Assembly (NCBI GenBank): GCA_026127935.1
Contig: JAJSLL010000018.1
Location: 1 to 36,280 of the forward strand
DNA length: 36,280 bases
From: Thermoplasmatales archaeon
GTDB lineage: Archaea > Thermoplasmatota > Thermoplasmata > Thermoplasmatales > GCA-001856825
Reading direction: 5' to 3'
Below, in pieces: positions 1 to 7,184 of this stretch. Position 1 is the first letter of the stretch; each line of letters begins with the position of its first letter. Position numbers and translations under genes: made by a program. The notes beneath the pieces were generated by a model that was not told the origin of the DNA, made no database searches, and worked only from the letters and a program-made list of their open reading frames with translations.

Positions 1-69
1 AGGATGAACTCGTGAATGCCCTGCAAGTCCTCCTACGTCCGCTTTAATCAAACTAATAGTTATCTTCAT
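1..69 (-). CDS. fbp: Fructose-1,6-bisphosphate aldolase/phosphatase, N-terminal fragment
   Basis: Only the first 23 codons are in the window; the gene runs off the left edge. The peptide begins MKITISLIKADVGGLAGHSR and continues VHP. This matches the N-terminus of the archaeal bifunctional FBP aldolase/phosphatase (class V FBPase), whose KAD-GG-GH-RVHP segment contains metal and substrate ligands. The enzyme makes fructose 6-phosphate from triose phosphates in gluconeogenesis, in the cytoplasm. The ATG at 69 follows a TATA-like element at about 91-98, which suggests a nearly leaderless transcript. The identification rests on a short but very characteristic stretch. Confidence 0.85.
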   Translation of the reverse strand, partial: MKITISLIKADVGGLAGHSRVHP

Positions 70-90
70 TTGTACATCACACTTGCCACA

Positions 91-104
91 GTATATCACT
101 ATAC
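91..104 (-). promoter_or_regulatory. Promoter element with inverted repeat upstream of fbp
   Basis: GTATA (91-95) and TATAC (100-104) form a 5-bp inverted repeat with a TCAC spacer. Read on the minus strand it contains a TATA-like GATATAC. The distance of about 22-35 nt to the fbp ATG fits an archaeal TATA box for a nearly leaderless transcript. A regulatory role for the repeat itself is inference. Confidence 0.35.
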
Positions 105-204
105 ACTTACAAATAGTTTCTGAAAATCAATGCTGATGGAACACTTTGATGAAAATTCTTTCAGATAATTTGATCAATGTTTTCTTATTTTAACGTCGTT
201 GCAT

Positions 205-1161
205 TTAGAATCTTATGGAGGATGGTTCTTTCACCTTTCTAGCGACTGCTATTGCATACAAAGCGATCAAAGCTACCACGATGATACTACCCACTACAGT
301 CAACACGATGAAAGAAGACTCCAAGAGACCGGTATTTGTTATGGAATCCACTCTGAGAACCCCTCCGAAAGCAGTGGGATACACCATGAAATTCAGGGAG
401 AATATATCCACGGAGAGCAAAGATATGAACACGATCTTATTGCTAACTATAGCTGCAACGTTATTGACGTTGTAGAGGACTGGGATAAGTATCGCAATAA
501 CATCCGATACCAGCACATAGGGAGAGAGAGTCCAGTTTCTGAACATAGCGAATGAAAGCGTTGACACAATTATCCCAAATGCCACAAATAAGAGGGATAG
601 CTTGGACAGACTTGGGACCCTGTAGAAAACAGGCGCAAATCCCACTATCAGCAACAAGGCACCAACAATGAAAAGGTATCCAGAAGGCAGGTATAACCAG
701 TTCAGACTGCTGAATCTAAAAGCAGAAAGATTGACGCCATTTCCGCCAATTATTCCGCTCAGTATAACTAGGAGTACTAGTCCAAGAAAAATTGAGGAGA
801 GTGCGTACCCAACATACAGCTTCCTCTCGTCCAACCAACCCCTCTTTCTGATGAACTCTGCAAATGAAATTGTCGAGTTCCTTGCTACGAAGAGGATGAG
901 AAATACCATGATAGCAAAAGAGAATATGCTCGCAACGGGTATGAGGATTGGAGGATAAGCGAAGTCCGCAGTTACTACCCAAAATGCCCCGAATGTTCCT
1001 GTGATCTCCCAGACAGGAACCACGTACTCAAGTACCGGTCCCCTGTATTTTTTCCAGTTCAAAAGGAGGAGAATGCTTCCCATGAGTTCAGTTAGGATCA
1101 TTGCAGCAAAGATTGAGAAGATTGCAAAATTGGCATAGAATAGGAAGTTAATGTTCAACAC
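205..1161 (-). CDS. cydB: Cytochrome bd oxidase subunit II-like membrane protein
   Basis: This is a protein of about 318 residues with some eight or nine hydrophobic segments, encoded directly after cydA. It is very diverged from bacterial CydB. The first helix has TELMG where CydB usually has a TDGFDMG-type segment, and the second helix region carries PVWEITG, resembling the PVWEGNQVW segment of CydB. With CydA it would form the two-subunit quinol oxidase in the cytoplasmic membrane. The reading frame is open further upstream, but the likely start is the GTG at 1161 (or TTG at 1158). That start overlaps the cydA stop and lies just after a purine-rich GGAAGAGAGG stretch. Position, size and topology support the call; sequence similarity alone is weak. 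Confidence 0.7.
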   Translation of the reverse strand: MLNINFLFYANFAIFSIFAAMILTELMGSILLLLNWKKYRGPVLEYVVPVWEITGTFGAFWVVTADFAYPPILIPVASIFSFAIMVFLILFVARNSTISFAEFIRKRGWLDERKLYVGYALSSIFLGLVLLVILSGIIGGNGVNLSAFRFSSLNWLYLPSGYLFIVGALLLIVGFAPVFYRVPSLSKLSLLFVAFGIIVSTLSFAMFRNWTLSPYVLVSDVIAILIPVLYNVNNVAAIVSNKIVFISLLSVDIFSLNFMVYPTAFGGVLRVDSITNTGLLESSFIVLTVVGSIIVVALIALYAIAVARKVKEPSSIRF

Positions 1162-2500
1162 CTCTCTTCCTATTGTGAAGTGATGATTCTGGAATTGTAT
1201 GGAATATTCTATCGTAGAAGTAGAACGTTGCAGGAATGAGAACCAGGTAAAACGCAATAATAAAATAACCTGGAGCTAGCTGACCCGACGAGTAATTAGC
1301 TGCCTTACTCACTGTCATAACATTGTAAACTATCCAGGGTTGCCTCCCGACTTCATCTGTTACCCATCCTATTTCGTAAACGACCAGCGCAGACAGCCCA
1401 GCTGCTACTTGGGTCCACAACAACCATCTATATTTCAGCAAATTTCTCTTCGTCAGGAATAAGATAAATAATATGAACAAGAAAAGCCCCAGCAAAAGAC
1501 CACCAGTCACCATAATGTCGAAAGTAGTATGAACCCACAGAGGGGGCCAATCGGCCGATGGGAACTGCGAAAGCCCCGGAAGAACTTTAATCCCGGTTTC
1601 GACGGTAGCGAGGAGTGATTGAAGTCCGGGAATTTGTATGCCTCCTACAAAGAGGCCATTTACGAGCGACCCAAACAATCTCTCTGGGACGTTCGTGCCC
1701 GGGAAATAGTTTGCATCAAGTGCAGCGTATTTCAGTTGCTGATTTGATAGAAGCGTTGACATCTCGCCCGAACCTGTCACACCCGCAAGAATTATGGCAA
1801 CTATTGAAGAGATGCTTGTTATTTTCACCATCACACCATATAGAATCTTGTTTGCCGAATCTCTTTCTCTCAAGTATTTGTAAGAAAAGTAAGCACACCA
1901 GACCATTACCCCTGCAAAGACCGTTGTAGTAGTTACGTGGACCACCTCACTAAATCCGGAAGAAGTAAGGAACGGAGCCCACGGGCTGACTCCCGTGACT
2001 TTTCCTGTGGCCTCATAGACTGAAATGTTGAATCCATTTGGCGTGTTCATCCACGCATTCACCAGAGTTATGAAAACAGCAGAGAGAAGAGTTCCAAGTA
2101 GTATGAGGGAAGAGAAGACCAAATTGGAATATTTCCACTTATAAGCCCCTTCGAAGTAAACATAAACGACCAACACAATTGTTTCCAAGAAGAATGCGAA
2201 TACCTCTGCATAAAAGAGATTGATGGCTCCTGTCTCGGACACCAGCGTCATGAAACCAGGAAAGAGATTGACGAGTTCAACTGCCATTACAATACCGCTG
2301 GCTGTTCCCACTCCGAAGGAAATCACGAATACACGCTTCAACCTGTATATTAGTTCAGAATAACGGTGTTCTCTTCTGAAGAGGAACAGTCCCTCAAGTA
2401 TGGTTATGAATAGAATAATCGAGATGCTCACTGAAACTATGATTATGTGGGAGCCAATTGTGAACGCAAAGAGTGCTCGATCAAACGTTTCCACTGACAT
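1148..2500 (-). CDS. cydA: Cytochrome bd quinol oxidase subunit I
   Basis: This 450-residue CydA-family protein reduces oxygen to water with electrons from quinol in the cytoplasmic membrane. The haem-related residues can be placed: H18 and E99/E106 (haem d region), H188 and M330 (haem b558 axial ligands) and E383 with the signature GRQPW at 385-389 (haem b595 region). AWMNTPNGF at 149-157 is also typical. The quinol loop holds QLKYAALDA, so K257 matches E. coli K252, but the E257 position is aspartate (D262). The RxM motif before the b558 methionine is FDIM, so the arginine (E. coli R391) is replaced by D328. The gene overlaps the upstream membrane-protein gene by 20 nt and the downstream cydB-like gene by about 14 nt, so the three are one operon. 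It is a divergent archaeal branch of the family. Confidence 0.93.
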   Translation of the reverse strand: MSVETFDRALFAFTIGSHIIIVSVSISIILFITILEGLFLFRREHRYSELIYRLKRVFVISFGVGTASGIVMAVELVNLFPGFMTLVSETGAINLFYAEVFAFFLETIVLVVYVYFEGAYKWKYSNLVFSSLILLGTLLSAVFITLVNAWMNTPNGFNISVYEATGKVTGVSPWAPFLTSSGFSEVVHVTTTTVFAGVMVWCAYFSYKYLRERDSANKILYGVMVKITSISSIVAIILAGVTGSGEMSTLLSNQQLKYAALDANYFPGTNVPERLFGSLVNGLFVGGIQIPGLQSLLATVETGIKVLPGLSQFPSADWPPLWVHTTFDIMVTGGLLLGLFLFILFILFLTKRNLLKYRWLLWTQVAAGLSALVVYEIGWVTDEVGRQPWIVYNVMTVSKAANYSSGQLAPGYFIIAFYLVLIPATFYFYDRIFHTIPESSLHNRKRGVEH

Positions 2501-3158
2501 TTTCGCTCACAACCTCTTTCGTCTTGAACAACGAACCAAAGTCCACGAACCCAATCCATAGCAACAGTATCCCTATAAATTCTGCAATGTACAGGAAGGA
2601 CGGAAAAGAGGCGATGTAGAGTGTCCCTGCCGCACTTACCACCAAAACTCCAGCCACAATGCTGAGGAGTTTAGGCTGCCTAGATTTCCTAAATGAAATC
2701 AATGAGATCACAATCAATATAACAGCGGCAGGAAACGTAACGAAGGAAGAGGACAGTACCACTAAAAGTGGGAGCGTACCGTACACTATTCCGTTCAACA
2801 CTATGTTACTTATATTAGTCACCAACAAAGATACGAGTAAGAAGATAGTTGAAGCCGTAATATAGAGTGTATATGCATAGAACGTCATCTTTCCCTTTAG
2901 CAGGGTAGTGGAGCCGAGCGCCAACAAGCTTACAAGTACAGCTACGAGGAACGTGTAAAACCTTATCAGGCCCTCACTGAAAATTCCAACAGAAAAAATG
3001 ATCTCAAGACCAACGCTTATTGAAAAGAGCCACATTCCTGATGACCAGAGCAATGTGCTGTTCGTTTTTTTCTTGACGTAATTTGCCGAGAGCAGGATAG
3101 CCAATATCGCACTGAGCAAGAAAATGACGATGGTAGAAACAAACGCCTGCAGGTACAT
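2481..3158 (-). CDS. Seven-helix membrane protein of the cytochrome bd operon
   Basis: I do not recognise the family. The 225-residue protein has about seven hydrophobic segments and a short polar C-terminal tail (FKTKEVVSENVSGNV). No haem ligand, metal motif or catalytic motif stands out. It starts at the ATG at 3158, which has a strong Shine-Dalgarno AGGAGG nine bases upstream. Its last 20 nt overlap the start of cydA, so the two are translationally coupled. This position suggests an accessory or third subunit of the oxidase, or an assembly factor, but that is inference from context only. Confidence 0.75.
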   Translation of the reverse strand: MYLQAFVSTIVIFLLSAILAILLSANYVKKKTNSTLLWSSGMWLFSISVGLEIIFSVGIFSEGLIRFYTFLVAVLVSLLALGSTTLLKGKMTFYAYTLYITASTIFLLVSLLVTNISNIVLNGIVYGTLPLLVVLSSSFVTFPAAVILIVISLISFRKSRQPKLLSIVAGVLVVSAAGTLYIASFPSFLYIAEFIGILLLWIGFVDFGSLFKTKEVVSENVSGNV

Positions 3159-3439
3159 TTAATCAAACCTCCTTTTTATGTTGAAGGTTGCTTTATTTAC
3201 TGAGTCATACTTTATCATATAACCTGTACTTTCAAGCGCTTCTCTGTACATCGTTACTATTATCTCTTCGTAGAGTAAAATTTTAACTATTTCACGACTA
3301 ATCCTAGGAACAAGAAAAATATTCCAATTCCAGAGATTCCCAAGTCAAAGTAGGTGTGTCCCCGATCAAGATATAGATACAAACCCAGAACGAAAAGTAT
3401 AACACCCATCACTAAGAATCTCAACTTTATTGCTCGCAT
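3159..3439 (-). CDS. Small two-helix membrane protein with apparent frameshift
   Basis: From the ATG at 3439 a 50-codon frame (to 3287) encodes a protein with two hydrophobic helices, starting MRAIKLRFLVMGVILFVLGL and ending FLGLVVK. Immediately after, in the -1 frame, an uninterrupted coding-like stretch continues to a TAA at 3159-3161 and gives a charged helical tail (EIVKILLYEEIIVTMYREAL, then ending NIKRRFD). Adding one A to the AAA run at 3290-3292 would fuse them into one protein of about 93 residues. The tail has no good start codon of its own before an internal ATG. The TAA directly abuts the ATG of the next gene, and the tail carries that gene's AGGAGG. It is either a frameshifted gene, a sequencing error or two overlapping small genes. 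GGGAAG lies seven bases before the ATG. Function is unknown. Confidence 0.6.
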
Positions 3440-3497
3440 TCAATCGCTTCCCATTCCCAATTACGGGATTTACTTCTTCTAAATATGTTGTTGCATT

Positions 3498-4397
3498 TCA
3501 TTTGAGTATTTTCTTAAGCACTTCCAGGACAGCCTCTTCCCTAGTGAGGTCGTCGCTTACTACCTTTTTCGCAAACATCTCAATGACATCGTCCTTGGAT
3601 TTCAGTGCTTCAAGGATCTCTCTTCGGATTCTTTCTTTCTCTCTCAAAATCACGGACTCGTCTTTCGCCTTGGAGCTCCTCTCAGAATCAATCAATTTCA
3701 CCAGTTCTTTTATTCCTTCTCCCGTCAGTGCAGAGACCTTCACAAGGCTGTGTTTCTTAGAAAGGTCAGGAATGCTCAGCGTCTCCATGAGCTCCTTTTC
3801 TGCTATTATTGCATCTGGCTTGTCGGCCTTGTTCAGCACCACATAGTCCCCTATCTCCATCTGTCCCGCTTTGAGCGCTTGCACCTGGTCACCCATTCCC
3901 GGTGAAAGGACCACGATTATTCTGTCTGCAAAGTGCAGTATATCCGTTTCATCCTGACCGGTACCAACCGATTCCACCAAGGTCATCGTAAAACCCAGGT
4001 ACGACATCAGGTCCAGTGAATCTCCAAGTGCCAGATTGAGTCCGCCGGTGGACCCTCTCGTCGCCATGCTTCTCACGTAAATGTTCTCTGTGTTTTCTAA
4101 CCTTAACCTGTTGCCAAGTAGAGATCCACCGCTAAACGGAGAAGTTGCATCTATCATCACAATCGCGAGTTTCTCTCTCTTTGAAAACTCAGCAGCAAGT
4201 CTTGATATGAGTGAACTTTTCCCCACACCTGGTGGCCCTGTTATGCCAACTACAAAGGTGTTTTTCTTCTTGTGACTGATCCTCTTTATCAGGCTCGAAT
4301 AACCGTCGCTGCGGTTCTCCATTACAGTAACTAATTTTCCGATGTCCCTCCTGTTGCCGCTTTCCGCAGACGAAATGAGCTCTGACAACTTTGACAT
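3498..4397 (-). CDS. meaB: MeaB/ArgK-type G3E-family GTPase
   Basis: This 299-residue protein has the standard MeaB order: N-terminal helices, P-loop GPPGVGKSS (54-62), DATSPFSGGSLLGNRLR (83-99), VESVGTGQDETD (141-152) and NKAD (189-192), then a C-terminal helical dimerisation region. MeaB proteins chaperone adenosylcobalamin-dependent methylmalonyl-CoA mutase, gating cofactor loading and protecting it from inactivation. No mutase gene is in this window, although a large cobalamin locus is. The gene follows sufU by 26 bp in the same direction and is probably co-transcribed with the suf genes. A role in another metal- or cofactor-loading process cannot be excluded. Confidence 0.9.
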   Translation of the reverse strand: MSKLSELISSAESGNRRDIGKLVTVMENRSDGYSSLIKRISHKKKNTFVVGITGPPGVGKSSLISRLAAEFSKREKLAIVMIDATSPFSGGSLLGNRLRLENTENIYVRSMATRGSTGGLNLALGDSLDLMSYLGFTMTLVESVGTGQDETDILHFADRIIVVLSPGMGDQVQALKAGQMEIGDYVVLNKADKPDAIIAEKELMETLSIPDLSKKHSLVKVSALTGEGIKELVKLIDSERSSKAKDESVILREKERIRREILEALKSKDDVIEMFAKKVVSDDLTREEAVLEVLKKILK

Positions 4398-4423
4398 CCC
4401 ATTCCTATTTCTTCAACGGTAAA

Positions 4424-4783
4424 TTACTTTTCTTTGGTTCCCCGTCTGAACGCTCTTAGTGGAAGCATCACGCAGTTTATCCTACCGGGAGATATCTTGA
4501 TGGGGAAGTTCTCTACAAAGGCAAGGTCGTCTTGTCCTCTCAACGAATTGATCTCTTTCCCGATTGCATTCTCGCAAAATATATCAGTCGAGACTACGGA
4601 GAGGATGCACCCCTCACCCTGCCACATCATATTACTTATTCTCCCATTCCCATCGGTCTTGATGTAGAGCACGACTCTGTCACCGCAGGTACTGGATGCC
4701 TCATCTATCTTTATTTCGAAATCTTCCATCTTCCCATTCTTTGCAGGGTTCTGGTATCTGTCCATCACCTCATCATTGTACAT
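4424..4783 (-). CDS. sufU: Fe-S cluster assembly scaffold SufU/IscU-like
   Basis: This 119-residue IscU-family scaffold is where sulfide from the cysteine desulfurase and iron are combined into a cluster. The three conserved cysteines are C33 in STCGD, C59 in GEGCILS and C104 in NCVMLP. The N-terminal NPAKNG matches the NPxNxG motif of the family. The second cysteine site reads GCILS rather than the usual GCAIS. The ATG at 4783 directly follows the stop codon of sufS, which supports coupled synthesis of desulfurase and scaffold. Confidence 0.93.
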   Translation of the reverse strand: MYNDEVMDRYQNPAKNGKMEDFEIKIDEASSTCGDRVVLYIKTDGNGRISNMMWQGEGCILSVVSTDIFCENAIGKEINSLRGQDDLAFVENFPIKISPGRINCVMLPLRAFRRGTKEK

Positions 4784-6034
4784 CTACAATTCACCGAGCG
4801 AACTCACGAACGCTTCGACATCCTCTTCTCCATTGTACACATAGAATGATGCTCTTGCAGTGCCGGGCAGGTGGAGTGATCTCATTAGCGGCTCGGCGCA
4901 GTGATGGCCCGATCGAACGTACACATTTCTTTCATCAAGGAAAGTCGCAATGTCGTGCGAATGATATAGCCTGTCAACCTTCACATTCTTGCTTTCGAGG
5001 TCATTCTTCAAGTTAGAAGAATCCTCAACATTGAAAGCGATAACCCCTCCTCTTTCTTCGGCGTTTCTGGGGCCATAATACTTGACATTTTTCAAATCTT
5101 CCAATTTCTTGAGTGTCATTGAAGTCAGATGTTTTTCGTGTCTTCTGACTTCTTCCATACCTATCTTTTTCAGGTAATAAACCGCCGCTGCGAGTCCTAC
5201 CGCGCCCTCCACGTTTGGAGTGCCAGCTTCGAATTTGATCGGCGGATCCTCGAATATTGCAGAGTGGAAGTCAACGTCTTTAATCATTTCTCCACCCCTG
5301 TTGAAAGGAGGCATTTCTTCCAGGAGATGATATTTTCCGTATAGGACGCCTATGCCCATGGGTCCAAGCATCTTGTGACCAGAAAATGCAACAAAATCAT
5401 ACTGTTCCTTCATCTTGAACGGCATATGAGGAACAGACTGGGCTGCATCAATTATGAAAGTTGAGCCATTCTCCTTTGCCGCCTTTCCGATCTCCTCGAT
5501 GGGATTTATTGTTCCCAAGACATTGGACTGGTGGGTTACCGAGACGATCTTCGTTTCCCGTTTAAGTTTGGACTTCAGGTCTTCGATATCTAGATGTCCT
5601 TCTTTATCGAATCCAACGTAGTCGAGGTAAATTCCTCTCTCCTCGAGTCTCATCCACGGCAGTATATTGCTGTGATGTTCCATCGATGTAATCAGTATCC
5701 GATCTCCCTTTCTCAAGGATTCGCCTATGGTGAACGAAAGCAGATTCAGACTCTCCGTCGTGTTCCTGGTGAAGACGATCTCGTTGCTTCTTGCTCCTAT
5801 GAATTCGGCAACGTTCGACCTTGAATTTTCGTAGAGTTCGGTGGCATCATCGGCAAGTTTGTAGACCGAACGGTGGACGTTCGCGTTCGAACCCTCATAA
5901 TAATTGACTATGGCATCTAGAACTTGTTTTGGTTTTTGAGTCGTGGCAGTCGAGTCAAGATAAACCATGCTCTTGCCATTGAACTTCTTTTTGAAAATCG
6001 GAAAATCTTCCTTCTTACAGAAGTCGCTAATCAT
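4784..6034 (-). CDS. sufS: SufS-type cysteine desulfurase
   Basis: This fold-type I PLP enzyme releases sulfur from L-cysteine as a persulfide for Fe-S cluster assembly. About 416 residues from the ATG at 6034; a TTG two codons earlier is less likely. The PLP lysine is K221 in FSGHKMLGP, a histidine sits in SMEHHSN, and the persulfide-forming cysteine is C379 in VRSGHHCAEP, the SufS-type RSGHHC signature. The start overlaps the end of sufD by 8 nt, and the stop abuts sufU, whose product is its probable sulfur acceptor. Confidence 0.95.
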   Translation of the reverse strand: MISDFCKKEDFPIFKKKFNGKSMVYLDSTATTQKPKQVLDAIVNYYEGSNANVHRSVYKLADDATELYENSRSNVAEFIGARSNEIVFTRNTTESLNLLSFTIGESLRKGDRILITSMEHHSNILPWMRLEERGIYLDYVGFDKEGHLDIEDLKSKLKRETKIVSVTHQSNVLGTINPIEEIGKAAKENGSTFIIDAAQSVPHMPFKMKEQYDFVAFSGHKMLGPMGIGVLYGKYHLLEEMPPFNRGGEMIKDVDFHSAIFEDPPIKFEAGTPNVEGAVGLAAAVYYLKKIGMEEVRRHEKHLTSMTLKKLEDLKNVKYYGPRNAEERGGVIAFNVEDSSNLKNDLESKNVKVDRLYHSHDIATFLDERNVYVRSGHHCAEPLMRSLHLPGTARASFYVYNGEEDVEAFVSSLGEL

Positions 6035-7184
6035 TACCAATCACTTCTTCCACAATTTGAAGATACTTCCTGGAAATATCTTCTGGAAGAGGATAGATAA
6101 TGGGACTAATAAAGCCTTCTATGACGGCCTTTTTGGCCGTTCTGAGGTCGAGGCCCCTGCTCATCAGATAAGTCAATTCTTCCTCAGAAATATTGGACAC
6201 AGATTCACCGTGTTTCGCCTTCACCTCACCGTTTAAAATCTCGAGCACGGGAAGCGCATTGCCTGCGGCTTCCTTGGTTAACAATAGCAGGTTCGCAAGA
6301 AGCATTGACTCAACCTTGAACGCTTTTTCTCCAATCTTGATGAATCCCCTGAGAATAAGTGAAGAACTCCCTCCAAGGATACCTTTGAATGCGGTATTGT
6401 TCTTTCCGTGGATTGCCCTATGATCGGTATAGACTTCGAGGTCAAGGTGTTCCTTCTTTTTCCCAAGCGCCGCTCCGTAATACCACGACTCAGCATGTTC
6501 TCCAACCTGGATAGTCCTGAATCTCGAAATGCTCTTCTTTCCCGGGAGAGAAAGATGGTGAATCCTTAGCGTGGAATATCTGTCCATTACGATGGTCCTT
6601 TCAAGATAACTGAGTTCGGTGTTCTCTTCGTCCTCGAGTAAGAAGTAATCCAGCGACGAATTCTCCCCTACCTTTATCACCGTTCCGTGTGAAACTGAAC
6701 TGTTACCAGTTACCACAAAATTTTCTAGGATCTTTGCAGAAGAATTGTTGCCTATAGAATAGAGATTCCGAACATTGAAGTCCCTGTCTCCAGTATGAAG
6801 GACGTTGATCATCTTGTCCGACTGATAATTTTCAGGCACTCCCAGGTAGAATCCGTCGTTGAAGTAACCCTGATTGATGGCGCTTAGCTTGTCATAGTTT
6901 TCACTGAAAATGTCCTCTGGTTTCATCAGTCCCTGTGAGATGGCATCGCTCAAAGGGAGAAATCTTATGGATCCTCCGCCAAACAATCTGCACGGAGACC
7001 CGTTATTCGTTGTAATATTCCGCTGCATTCCTGCACAGCCAGACTTAACAGATCTCAACAGCGGCAGAAGATCGTTATCCTTGAGGGCAGTATAGCTCCT
7101 AACCGATGGAGAGTCGTGTTCTGCGAAGATAGGAAGGCTATCAGCCACCTTCTTCTTTTCTTCCGTTATGTCCTCGATGCTCAC
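6027..7184 (-). CDS. sufD: SufD-like subunit of the SufBCD complex
   Basis: A 385-residue protein of the SufB/SufD beta-helix family that pairs with SufB and SufC in the Fe-S assembly complex. The central part is the beta-helical repeat region, and the C-terminus has the family pattern of an acidic segment followed by YLMSRGLDLRTAKKAVIEG (approximately residues 347-365), which is paralogous to YLMSRGIREEDAR in SufB. It starts on GTG at 7184, overlapping the sufB stop by 4 nt (GTGA). It lacks the SufB-specific YIEGC segment, so it is SufD rather than a second SufB. Confidence 0.9.
   Translation of the reverse strand: MSIEDITEEKKKVADSLPIFAEHDSPSVRSYTALKDNDLLPLLRSVKSGCAGMQRNITTNNGSPCRLFGGGSIRFLPLSDAISQGLMKPEDIFSENYDKLSAINQGYFNDGFYLGVPENYQSDKMINVLHTGDRDFNVRNLYSIGNNSSAKILENFVVTGNSSVSHGTVIKVGENSSLDYFLLEDEENTELSYLERTIVMDRYSTLRIHHLSLPGKKSISRFRTIQVGEHAESWYYGAALGKKKEHLDLEVYTDHRAIHGKNNTAFKGILGGSSSLILRGFIKIGEKAFKVESMLLANLLLLTKEAAGNALPVLEILNGEVKAKHGESVSNISEEELTYLMSRGLDLRTAKKAVIEGFISPIIYPLPEDISRKYLQIVEEVIGND

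Noticed and set aside
3-47. Plus-strand frame at the left edge that could be a C-terminal fragment
   Set aside because: The minus strand encodes the unmistakable N-terminus of FBP aldolase/phosphatase over the same bases.
5870-5900. GTTCGAACCC, similar to a tRNA T-loop
   Set aside because: It lies inside sufS and has no acceptor or anticodon stems around it.
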